Shown here in pieces: positions 36,201 to 45,889 of a DNA stretch of 64,000 nt (positions are counted from its first letter, which is position 1; the number at the start of each line of letters is the position of its first letter). The notes under the pieces were generated by a model. It saw nothing but the letters and a program-made list of their open reading frames with translations. It did no database searches and was not told where the DNA came from. This DNA is from Apoderus coryli (lineage: Eukaryota; Arthropoda; Insecta; Coleoptera; Attelabidae). The stretch covers positions 10,850,001 through 10,914,000 of the forward strand of contig OU452201.1 in assembly GCA_911728435.2 (NCBI GenBank), in the 5' to 3' direction. A program made the translations under genes and the position numbers.

Positions 36201-36297
36201 TTAAGGGTGGTCTCGTTAATTCTCATACCATTTATCTAGTGATTGACCGATATTTTCATATGTTTCTTCTACTAGACTTGAGAAACCACCCCCTTAA
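36201..36297. mobile_element. Possible 97-bp MITE
   Basis: TTAAGGGTGGTCTC at the left faces GAGAAACCACCCCCTTAA at the right. The arms match with a two-base length difference. Family and target duplication are unclear. Confidence 0.35.
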
Positions 36298-36713
36298 ATA
36301 TTGTTGCGTCTTTTTGAAACTGTATGATAATAATAAATCAGTTTTATTGGAAATATTTAGGAAGTGGTGAAAAAAAAAATTGCTTTTGGCACGGGCCTTG
36401 CCCCTTGCCCAGCTAGCAGTGCCCAATAATATGGTATCACTTTTAAACACACATACAACTTGATTTTTGTGAGGATCTTGAAATGTGAAATGTTGTTTTA
36501 AATCTATTTATATACCCTGACAAAACAATCTTTATTTTTAAGTTGAATAGAAATAAAATAGGTACGTGTATAAAGGTTAACAATACCAACATCGAGAAAA
36601 AAAACTAATGGTATTGTAATGACATAAATTTACTAACAATGCCAGGAAGTTGGTTACTATTTTGCATGAAACTTACCTAAAACCAAATTTATTTAGGTAT
36701 TATGGAATAGTAG
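36298..36713. other. Gene-free spacer
   Basis: I see nothing supportable apart from a short less AT-rich patch at 36390-36425. Confidence 0.5.
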
Positions 36714-37271
36714 GTATATTGTGCAACGAACATGAAATGACATATATTTCCTACGAGTATGATCGTTGGCAGCATGGGCCGCAGGCGAGTGCTGCAAATC
36801 ATACGAGTAGGAAATGGTCATTTCATGTGAGTTTCACAGTATACTTTTTCTACGAGTGTTTTAATGCTTTTGACTAAATTAAACATAATTTTTATGAAAA
36901 TATTTGTTTTTCGAAACTTACCCCTGTTAGTAAGCCTAAATACGATAAGTTAGAAGTATTAAATTGACTAGGTGGTGTTAAACTATATTCACTATCACTG
37001 TTTTTGTGTTTTGAAATTAGCGAAATATTAATTATAATTATTATTAATTATAAATACCTAAACTGTCAATTTGGTGTGTTTGTATTGTCGGCGTTGCTAT
37101 GGTGATTTTTCATGGCCGACGCTACTTTTGTCATTACCAGGAAATTTACCGGTTCGTAATAAATATTTCCCACTAGTTGCCTAGCAACCCAACGCAACGG
37201 GTAAATGAAAAACAGTATTACAATGTACTACATTTTCAAATCATGATTGAACATATAATAAAGGCATTTAG
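36714..37271 (+). mobile_element. Element X copy D, right end lost
   Basis: Fourth long copy of element X, oriented like copy A. The hairpin (36732-36832), the inner end TTTTTCTACGA (from 36844) and the palindrome GTTGCCTAGCAAC (37176-37188) are present. The right end stops after GGCATTTA near 37270, without the CAGTCGTAGAAAAA terminus. The exon-like segment has a small deletion; its donor (complement of 36916-36921) is kept. Confidence 0.82.
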
Positions 37272-37316
37272 AAACACAAACAATATTGTTTTCCAATTTT
37301 ATTAATATAAGATATA

Positions 37317-37542
37317 TAGGGTGTTACGAAAACCTTCGAATTGTTGAAAGTAAAGGCATAAAGATAGAATTTATTGCATTGTTTCATATATACAGGAGGA
37401 TTCAGGTAAGTGTTTCAAGAGAAAGTTTAGAAGAAAGAATGAATATGTTGATTTGAAACTTTCTACATTTATATAATATGGCGGAACTTCCGGCTATACA
37501 AGAAGTGGATATGAACTTCCTTATTTTAAATGGAACACCCTA
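37317..37542. mobile_element. 226-bp MITE with TAGGGTG ends and TA duplication
   Basis: TAGGGTGTT at the left and AACACCCTA at the right are exact inverses. TA flanks both (37315-37316, 37543-37544). It has the same terminal style as the TACAGGG foldback family, with no coding content. Confidence 0.6.
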
Positions 37543-37544
37543 TA

Positions 37545-38570
37545 TATTTTTAGATTCCCTGTTGAATTATAAGTATTTTCTTAACCGTTCCCTATGCCTA
37601 TCTTGAACCGTTTTTTAAAAAATAATTTGTTTCGATTTTTTTGGTCCAAACCAGGTTTTCCTGAAAAAAAAAAATAAATATTTCATAGCCTTAATAGATA
37701 GTATAAATTTTGCAGGTACTTTAAGAATATCTTAGGAAAGTTATTTATCTTGACAAATTGACCCATAAGGTTACAGGTCGTCGCAAATTATTGTAGTATT
37801 ATCTCCTGTTAAAAATTGCCAAGTCAATTTTCTAAAGTGGAACACCCTCATCAAATATTCTGAAAGACAAACAAATTCCCTTTCAAATGATAGGCCATAT
37901 TGACCTAAATGGTAAGGTTTTCGAAATAAAAGCAAGTTTGTAGAAAAATTGGATTGGAATAAAAAGTTATAAATGTTGTATGTTCTAAGGAGTACAAGCC
38001 AAGTTTACGAGGGCTTTTTTGGTGTGGTTTTTTTCCATTTTTCTAATGCATTGATACCGTTTCGTCAAACTCCTCCAAATAGATGCAGCATACCTATATT
38101 TATCACGTCCTCGAGCGATTTTTTGAGTTTAGTCGATGATCAGTCATGCCATGTCGTCTTAAACTTGTCTTTTTGTCTAATAATAAATATAATAAGGCTT
38201 TGCAAAGAATGAATTTTAGGAGGTGCGCTAATTTTTCAATTCAGTTTTATTTGGAATATCCTGCCGAGATACCTATAATATGTGCCCATCTCAAACTTCA
38301 GATTTAGATAATAGTCATATCAAATTATTGAGAGTAAAACAAAACACTGAAATTGCAAAGCAAACAAGCCATTAAATCACTTGTTGTAGCATTGCATGGA
38401 ACCAGTTTACAAAGTGATTTATCGAATCTTTTATAAAACCCGTATAAAGACCAGAGAAGCTATATAAAAAATACGTCGACAAGCGCAAAAAGAAGTAATG
38501 AAATTGCGTATTTTTGGAGGTGATATCCTGCTGTCTTGGCTCTTTGAAATTTTGTTACTTATAAGAGCTA
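37545..38570. other. Gene-free stretch
   Basis: No gene supported. The open frame at 37973-38212 has no motif. Confidence 0.5.
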
Positions 38571-38843
38571 TTTTGCTCGGTATTGGACTATAGAACGCTA
38601 TCATTCAAGCCCTAAGAAACTATCCTTAATGAAACTGCCTCCGCATGTCGTTTGGCATGCAAATAGCCCTTCATAATATCATTATGTCTTGTCTAAATTT
38701 CACAACCCTTCAGGCAAGGAAAAAATTTCAATTTTTTGATGCTTTTGCTCGGTATAGGACTATAGAACGCTATCATTCGAGCCCTAAGAAACTATCCTTA
38801 ATGACACTGCCTCCGCATGTCGTTTGGCATGCAAATAGCCCTT
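38571..38843. repeat. Direct repeat of 101 bp, spaced by 71 bp
   Basis: 38571-38671 and 38743-38843 differ at only three positions. Both begin TTTTGCTCGGTAT and end CATGCAAATAGCCCT. The intervening 71 bases are unrelated. It is either a recent local duplication or two units of a longer tandem repeat. The strings GGCATGCAAATAG include an octamer-like ATGCAAAT in each copy. Confidence 0.85.
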
Positions 38844-39255
38844 ATAGAGTAACCTATTAAAAGTTGTTTTGCGATTGCTCGGGTTTGATGATAAACCGAT
38901 GCCCTCGTGGCATAAATCATTCTCAATGCAATTCTATCTCAAATTTTTACTTTTTTTATACGCATATATGTATGTGGCTAAAATGGACGGAGTACAGCTT
39001 TAGCAAAACGGTGTCATAATCTAAAAAAGATTATTTTTTTGAAATCATTACAAAATATTGACATTCTAGGAGCGTTTTTACGCCACAAAACCTCTTATTC
39101 CACTATTTTAAGTTGCTACCGGGCAACGACAAAAATAACAGTACGAGCAACACTTTCCTGCCGGAAAAATTATTCCTGTACTGTTTTTTGAAGCTCTCAT
39201 GATATACCATAATAGCGACAATGCACATACATTATTTATTTGTTATACACTGTGT

Positions 39256-39410
39256 TCAAGATAAGAATGGGATAGCATTGGAATAATTATAGTTTCATTG
39301 ACAAAGAAAAGTCGAATCTCCACAAAAATAAATTTAATAGAAATTTATAAATATTATCCAAATATGTTTCGGAACTTACACCAGTTTCATCATGAGTGGT
39401 GAAAAGAGAA
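39256..39410 (-). mobile_element. Penelope-type terminal repeat, left copy
   Basis: On the minus strand: CCACTCATGATGAAACTGGT, then GTAAGTTCCGAAACATATTT, a T/A-rich tract and, farther on, CCAATGCTATCCCATTCTTA (from about 39283). The sequence style, a GATGA...CTGGTG...CCGAAAC block, is that of Penelope-like element ends. It recurs inverted at 40226-40264 plus 41765-41865. No reverse transcriptase is attached. Confidence 0.55.
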
Positions 39411-40225
39411 AAATGTTGTTGTTTGTATTAATAAAAATAATAAACTAAATCAAGAAAAAAACTAACATTATTCTGTTGTTGTTCGACCTCTGTATGGTGG
39501 GATATGCATTACTATGTGTATGTAGATGGTACGTGTTTACATATATCTACTGTTGTATATCTCACTGTGCTTAAATGCAGGCCGATATTGTAGATGGGCA
39601 ACGACTATGGTACTCTGACGAGCTCATAAGAGCGAAACGAATTCGTCAGTATCTGTCGACCCATGCATCTGTATGCTAAATTAAACAAAATCCCTGGTGT
39701 AGGTAAAACCAGTCATTTTGTCCGCTATTTCACAATAGTAATTTACGTAACAAGTTCGGATAATAGGTTTTTTTGGACGAATAGACAAAGTCTGTGAGTC
39801 CAAAAAAAACATTTTAATTCTTATTTATATTAAAATTCGAGCAATTGCTAATATTGAAGGGATTCAATTTGTTCGAAATGGCAACAACAACGTGATTCTT
39901 CCCGTCCTAGTCCGGGGAATGCTACATTCTAAAAGAAAAAGCGTCCGGGAAGTAGGTACATCCTGGACGGTTGCCGAAAATATTTGTTTATTCTGTTATT
40001 TACGTTTCTTTTTATAGATCATGATGGTTTATAAATTTTTGAAATTAATTTGATATTATTTAAATCACCTCTACAGAAATCGATTTTTTTAAATTTATTT
40101 ATTTGTAAAACAGATACAGGCATACACCCAATTACATTGTTTTGTGTAAAGGTTAAACCTAAACTACTTATAACTAACTTACACTAAAGAACTATGAACT
40201 ACGAATGAATTGATGGACGTTTTAA
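39411..40225. other. Spacer with a probable LINE 3' tail
   Basis: No gene. On the minus strand, 40088-40180 reads GTATGCCTGTATCTGTTTTA and ends in ACAAATAAATAAATTTAAA, which resembles the poly(A)-proximal end of a LINE. Confidence 0.4.
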
Positions 40226-40264
40226 AAATATTTTTCACCACTGATGATGAAACTGGTGTATATA

Positions 40265-41764
40265 GATTGTAGATTGTTTTTTCGGAGTCGTTTAGGCGGT
40301 TTAGCCTCCCCTCACTTCGACCTGCAGAAGATCTTTTGTGAATGACTCTAATCTATGAATTGCCCAGCTGTCCCACACTTTTCATAAAGTTGATGATTTC
40401 TCTGGGGGCTAAATTCCTTGCCTCGTTAGGGTCACCCCTCCAAGTGTCGTCCTCGGTTAGACCCATCTTTTTGAGATGGTACTTCACTGGGTGGTGTCCC
40501 GTAAAAAGGCCTGTAATTCGCCATAGGTCGCTTCTCTCCAGTTGGATAAGCTTCCCTTCGTTGGCCTCTGAAGGTTTGATAAACCTTTTTAATTGTCTTA
40601 GGCCTGGAGTGTTTCTCCAGTAGGACTTAAGTTGTTCCTTTTCCCATCTCCGAAGTTCTTCCTTCATATGGCTTTTTGGAAGGCCAAAGATGGGTTCCGG
40701 GCCGCAGAACGGAGCATTTGCGCCCTCTTTTGCAAGTTGGTCCGCCGCTTCGTTCGCCTCTATGCCTTCTTGTCCTGGCACCCATGTCAGAGTAATCTTT
40801 TTCCCCTGAGCTGCCAGTTGCTTTAGGGTCTGTTTGCATTCCCATGCTAGCTTTGCCGTGAAGGTGTAAGACCTCAGTGCTTTTAACGCAGCTTGACTGT
40901 CTGACGTAATATTGATCTGCCGCTCCGGGATGCCTCTCTGCAGGCATTCTTGAGCACAACGATTAATAGCGTTGATCTCTGCTTGGAATATAGTGGGACT
41001 TTTCCCGGGAGATTCAGAGAGCCTGCAATTTGGCCCGTATACTCTCATGCCTGTGTTCCCTTCTATTCCTTTTGAACCGTCCGTATACCAGACGGATGTG
41101 TTTTCTGGGAATCGTGGTTCCCCATTTAGCCAATTTTGACGGTCTGAAATGACCACTTCAAATGGGATTTCAAAATCATGTTTGAGTGGCAAAGCGTCCG
41201 ACGGTTTTCTTCCTGAATCCAAAGGTATTAGATTCAGGATTCCCATGTGTCCCTCTAGATCGCCAGATTTGTATTCCATTACCTGTGCCAGTTTCAGAGC
41301 GCTAATTGCTGCCTCTTTTTTGACTAGGACAGGCAAAGGTATTAGATGCAGCAACGTTTCCATCGCTGCTGTGGGGCAAGTTCGCATTGCCCCTGTTATT
41401 CCTAAACATGCAAGCCGTTGAAACTTTTGAAGACGGCATTGTGTATGCTTAATATTAACTTTTGGCCACCATACTAATGAGGCGTATGTAACCATGGGTT
41501 TAATGACTGTTTGGTACACCCAGTATGTGAGCTTTGGCTTTAGCCCCCAAGTCCTACCGAGTAGCCTGTGACACGTCCATATGGCCGCTGTGGCTTTCGA
41601 TATGGTTTTCTCTATATGCTGATTCCAGATTAGTCGTTTATCCAGGATTACTCCCAGGTATTTGACTTTATCCGAAAGGCAAATTTGCTCACCGCTGAGA
41701 GTGGGGTTAATAATGTCCACCTTTCTCTTTCTCGTGAATGGTACCAACACTGTTTTATGTATAT
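40265..41764 (-). mobile_element. LINE E insertion with 10-bp target duplication
   Basis: A 5'-truncated non-LTR retrotransposon placed inside the Penelope-type repeat. GGTGTATATA at 40255-40264 is repeated exactly at 41765-41774. The 3' side on the minus strand runs through a GC-rich UTR (40265-40352) without a long poly(A). GC content is well above the surroundings. Confidence 0.88.
40353..41750 (-). pseudogene. LINE E ORF2 remnant: RT thumb plus RNase H
   Basis: An open frame of 465 codons on the minus strand. It starts after the palm with KVKYLGVILDKRLIWNQHIE and CLGITGAMRTCPTAAMETLL (RT thumb). A full RNase H domain follows: SVWYTDGSKG (first Asp), IFQAEINAIN (Glu), ITSDSQAALK (Asp) and TWVPGQEGIEANEAADQLA (last Asp), so all four catalytic positions are present. 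RNase H would remove RNA from the RNA:DNA hybrid. Usually a CxxC...H...C knuckle follows TGHHP; here about 30 codons including the cysteines are deleted (DDTWRGDPNEARNLAP), while the terminal INFMKSVGQL is kept. I/R1/LOA-type LINE by architecture. 5' truncation removes the catalytic palm, so it is non-functional. Confidence 0.95.
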
Positions 41765-41865
41765 GGTGTATATAAGTTCCGAAACATGTTTGGATAATAT
41801 TTATAAATTTCTATTAAATTTATTTTTGTGGAGATTCAACTTTTATTTGTCATTGAAAATTTACA

Positions 41866-42540
41866 TCTATTTTTTCAAATTAATAATAATTATAGTTTAT
41901 GATCGAAGAGAATGTTGATAAATTTTGAATAAAAGATGTCTACTCCAAAAAATTTCTTATGATATTAAGTAAATTAAGTGAATTTATAATAATATATGAA
42001 AAGCTATTTCTAGTGTTCAAAAATTTGGAATAGACCAATGAACGTGAATCATTCTTTATGAATGTAACTGTATAATATATTATACATTATATCGGTAGAC
42101 GTTTTCATTTAGCGTGGTGTTTGACTATGCAACTAAAAATAGTAAAGTGTTACTAATGTGGGAGGAAGTTTATATCACAGAGTATTTCTAATAAAAACAG
42201 ATGTAGGACATCAGATATTTGTCGTACTTTTCACGATATATTTCTGTTATAGGTATTACATAATACGTGGTTTCGGGAAAGTCCTAGTCAATGGCCAAAA
42301 TGGCCGCAACTGTCAAGTGAACGTCGACTGTTTCTTCGAATAATTATACCTGCTTTTTAACGATTTTTCGTTCAAGATAACCGGCAGGCGACTTTTAATA
42401 TTAACGCTAAGGTTCTCTAGTTTGGCCTTGTCAATTCTGTTATAGTCATTATAATTACAATTGAAATCGTAAAAGAACTTTGGCATACATCTATCTGTTT
42501 GGAGGCATGGATTTAGGTCAACTTATCTATATACCAATCT
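41866..42540. other. Gene-free spacer
   Basis: No gene. A short perfect palindrome TGTATAATATATTATACA lies near 42069. Confidence 0.5.
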
Positions 42541-42542
42541 GC

Positions 42543-42738
42543 TTGGTTTTTGCGCTAGAGGGCTTTAAAAGTGGATATTTTTTTTACGTTTTTTCAAATA
42601 AATCGAAAAATATTTGATCGATTTTATTAATTTTTTATTCATTTTTTAGATATACAAATCTATCAAAATTTTTTCGATTTATTTGAAAAAAACGTAAAAA
42701 AATATTCACTTTAAAAGTCCTCTAGCGCCCAAACCAAA
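42543..42738. mobile_element. Foldback MITE, about 196 bp
   Basis: The left arm, containing GCGCTAGAGGGCTTTAAAAG and CAAATAAATCGAAAAA, is mirrored by the right arm, with TTTTTCGATTTATTTG and CTTTAAAAGTCCTCTAGCGC. The arms are about 75 bases and nearly identical, with an AT-rich centre. There is no coding content. Confidence 0.8.
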
Positions 42739-43513
42739 TAATTTTAAACCAAATAATTTTGTATACAGGGTGAACTATCACTCAGTACAAAAATTTTAAC
42801 CACGTGCTCATAGAAGCATGAAAAACTATAAAAAATTTGTTTCGGAATTTTTATTCGATGTTTACAAAATGGGGCAAATCCACGTTTTTCCCCGGTAAAT
42901 CGACGCCTATGACAATAATTTTTCAATATGACCTCCAACATATAACAGCTGTAGGGTTAATATTCGCGGCGTTGCCAATTGTAGAGACGGCGAAAATGAA
43001 CAGTTTTGTTAATAATAATAATTAAAATACCTGATAAATAAGTTCATCTGCATAATGGTACATTACTTCTTCGCTTTTGGAAACTGCTAAAAGGATATTT
43101 TAGCATATTGAACAACTACACTAATAACAAAAGCCGCAAACACACTAAAATGTCCGATTATTTTATTCAAATAGGTTATTTTTACGACTTCTCGCGTATC
43201 CAAAAAACCAAATGTTGGAAGAGGCCACCGTTAACTTCACTTTATTTCCGCACTGAATTTCATCATCAACAATCTCCGTTTCATAGTCTTCATGTAGATC
43301 TAAAACTATTATTATTTTACATAAATCGTTCATGTTTTACAACAGAAACTTCTCACTCATCACAATAATAATATGTATGCCTACAACCTATACCGTAAAT
43401 TGTTGTGCTTCAAATTGATTCTTAAACTTACGCTAATTCCGTTCACTTTCATCACAAAATTTAAACAAACAAATCATAGATAAGTGTTTATTAAAACAAA
43501 TAAAAAATACGGT

Positions 43514-44205
43514 TAGTAATCTTACGGTATAAACCTGCATTATAATATGATAAATATTTTGGGAATTTGTTTTTGCAAAGCGGTAATATTATTATTAATG
43601 AAATCTTAAATATTCACTGTTAATAACATAAAATAACTACTAACAACAAACTTGTGCATAAGTTAAAGTTATATTGACATACAAAAAATATTTGACAGTT
43701 CACAATTTCCTGAAGTCTAAAACATTAGTCGAATTTCACGTTCCTTTTACAAAAAAAAATTCAAGTGAGATGAGCCGTAGGTGATCATGTCACATCATTA
43801 GTTTGCGCAGAATCCCGACTGTTTCTGACGGTTTCGGACTCTTGTGAAACCGCAAAGAAAATATGTCACAGCTAACATACACATGTTAGCTGTGATGTCA
43901 TGATGGTCTTTTGCGTGACGTCATCATAGTGAAACCGCCAATAACCGGGGTCGCGTGAATGCAAAAAGTTAAACCGGTTATAATCGGTCATGGAGTGAAT
44001 TCGACTTATGTTTTAGTTTTTAGGAAATTGTGAACTGTCAAATATATTTGTATGTCAATGTAATTTATAAGCACAAGTTAGTTGTTGATATTGTTTGCTA
44101 AGTAAAGATTTAAGATTTCGTTAATAATAAAATTGCTGCTTTGCAAAAACAAATTCCCAAAATATTTATCAGATTATAATGCAGGTTGATACCATAAGAT
44201 TATTA
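43514..44205. repeat. Inner long inverted repeat, about 225-bp arms
   Basis: The arms share GTTCACAATTTCCTGAAGTC-like and ACCTGCATTATAATATGATA-like blocks in opposite orientation. The spacer (43736-43993) is GC-richer and contains CACAGCTAACAT facing ATGTTAGCTGTG, plus two copies of a TGACGTCAT-like word. They are the inner stems of the 42764-45887 element. Confidence 0.85.
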
Positions 44206-44297
44206 ATAATTTATTAATCCGATCCGCAATAGTTCTGGTGTTTTTGCACGTATCCGAAGTTCAGTGATTAAGCGCGTAAATAAAGTGAAGTTAACAG

Positions 44298-45308
44298 GAG
44301 CGGCACTCTGTAACAAAATAGTGATAGAGATTCCGTTCGCTTCGCTATTTCGTACTCTGTAACCAGATTCGGTATTTTCCGTGTCTAGCTGAACATAACC
44401 GAAGGGGCGATAGAGAAGCGAATGATAGAGACAACTTGAAAGGTGTTTCTATGATCGTTCTGTCTCAGTCTATTCAATGCATGCATGAGTTTTTTATCTT
44501 TCTTCATTCAATGACAATAGAATAATAAAATGAAAAGAGGTTAGGTTATGATTTTCAGGTGATATTATTTATTTTTTAGGTAAACTTCTTACAATAATTA
44601 TAAACATTTATCGCGAAAAAGGTATAAAGGGAAGCATTTAATTTAAACCATTTTAACAAATATCATTTTTGAGTGGGTTCAAAATTTGTAAACAAAGGTA
44701 GCAATCTAAGTATCTACCACTTTAAACTGTAAATTATTAATTAGGGATAGATACTTACTTAGCTATGTATGCATAGAGAATTGTAATAATATTAGTGTAT
44801 CTATAAAACAAATCATAGGTCTTTATTTAGACAAAAAGTTCAATAAAACGCCTATCATCTTGTAGACTAAACCCTTTTTCTAGCTCTATTTTCATGAATT
44901 CTTGCTATATTTTCCATTTTCTTACAAGAAATCTTTGCAGTGGCAATATTTTTAACAATCACATATACAACGCTTTTTGTAAAACGAAATAAAGAACTAC
45001 TAAACACTATCAATCTATTAAGATTAAGCCCAAAATACCAAGTAAAATAAACAAAGGAAATGTGAGGTTAATGTCAATTAAATATCTTCTTTTATCGTAT
45101 TTGTCATGGCTTTAAGCAAATATGTCTTATGTTTTCTAGGCGCTTAGTAGTATTTTCTCTGTCCGATTGAAAAACACGAAACTTGTCGAACTATTACCGA
45201 GGCTATAAGGATTTGCTTATAGAGTACCGATAATAAAGTAATAGCGATCCTTATCGCTTGCTTATTCTCTATCTCTATCCTTAAAATTTATATTACAGAG
45301 TGCCGCTC
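44298..45308. mobile_element. 1.0-kb MITE with GAGCGGCACTCTG ends and CAG duplication
   Basis: GAGCGGCACTCTGTAA at the left is inverted at the right (TTACAGAGTGCCGCTC). CAG flanks both ends (44295-44297, 45309-45311). The opposite arm of the host foldback (43212-43250) shows the site without the insert, confirming the boundaries. A 3-bp duplication would suit PIF/Harbinger or CACTA groups; I cannot decide. No transposase. Confidence 0.82.
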
Positions 45309-45311
45309 CAG

Positions 45312-45445
45312 TGGCCGCTTTGAACATTTGCTGCTGTAGTGCTTTGAAGTGCTAGTGTTATTTGCATTTGTGTGTTTTTTGTTACCCTTTGGGGTTTTTC
45401 TGACCTTGTCGGGGTCGTCGCGCTGAGTACCTGACATTGAACAAG
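45312..45445 (-). other. Short polar open frame, doubtful
   Basis: From an ATG at about 45445 on the minus strand the frame reads MSGTQRDDPDKVRKTPKGNK, then a Ser/Asn/Lys-rich stretch and CSKRPLERHS into the adjacent MITE. The composition (polar, basic, low complexity) and raised GC hint at the start of a transposon protein. It is cut by the MITE, has no recognised domain, and may be chance. Confidence 0.2.
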
Positions 45446-45889
45446 AAGAGTGAACGAGGAAAACCAAGCGGTCCCCAGGAAGTTCAAAAATCATTCTATG
45501 GCATGTTAGACAAATCCGAAAGGTAGGTGCTAACCACATAACACACACAAGTGTTATGTGGTGCTAACATAATATTTAATATTTTGCATGATTGCAAGTC
45601 AAAATCATCTACATTTTCTAAATACATTTTTTACTTTAAATGCTCGGTAAATCGATACACTTGGCAACATGTCGCTGTTTTATAACCTTTAAACTAATGT
45701 CTAATTTAAACTTCAGTTGGGCAGGCGGTCATAGGCGTCGTAAAAAGGGAGTTTAATATGATTTACAAAAAAAATATTTTCAGCCTTAATAAAAATGTTG
45801 GAAATTTTTTGAAATGCGATTCTGTTAAATCTTATTTTTCTCTACCTCTAGTTAAAATTTTTGTACTGAGTGATAGTTCACCCTGTATA

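Larger units (their letters stand above)
40226..41865 (+). mobile_element. Penelope-type terminal repeat, right copy, split by LINE E
   Basis: The sequence CACCACTGATGATGAAACTG before the LINE, and AGTTCCGAAACATGTTTGG with the following A/T tract after it (41775-41865), make up the inverse of 39300-39410. Removing LINE E (40265-41764) and one copy of the duplication restores a continuous match. The match stops near 41865. A further 26-bp piece of the left copy appears at 46117-46142, suggesting a second, larger insertion between 41866 and 46116. Confidence 0.6.
42764..45887. mobile_element. 3.1-kb nested foldback element with TACAGGG ends
   Basis: TACAGGGTGAACTATCACTC at the left is inverted at the right end, and the match extends about 38 bases. 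TA flanks both ends (42762-42763, 45888-45889). Further inverted pairs lie inside: CGACGCCTATGAC near 42900 and 45740; TTAACTTCACTTTATTT near 43230 and 44278; and long arms at 43514-43735 and 43994-44205. A separate MITE occupies 44298-45308 in the right arm. No transposase frame is visible. Ends and TA duplication fit a non-autonomous Tc1/mariner-type element. Confidence 0.8.

Noticed and set aside
36650..36877. 75-codon open frame across the element X hairpin
   Set aside because: It is produced by the stems of the hairpin. The same peptide appears with changes in other copies and has no independent support.
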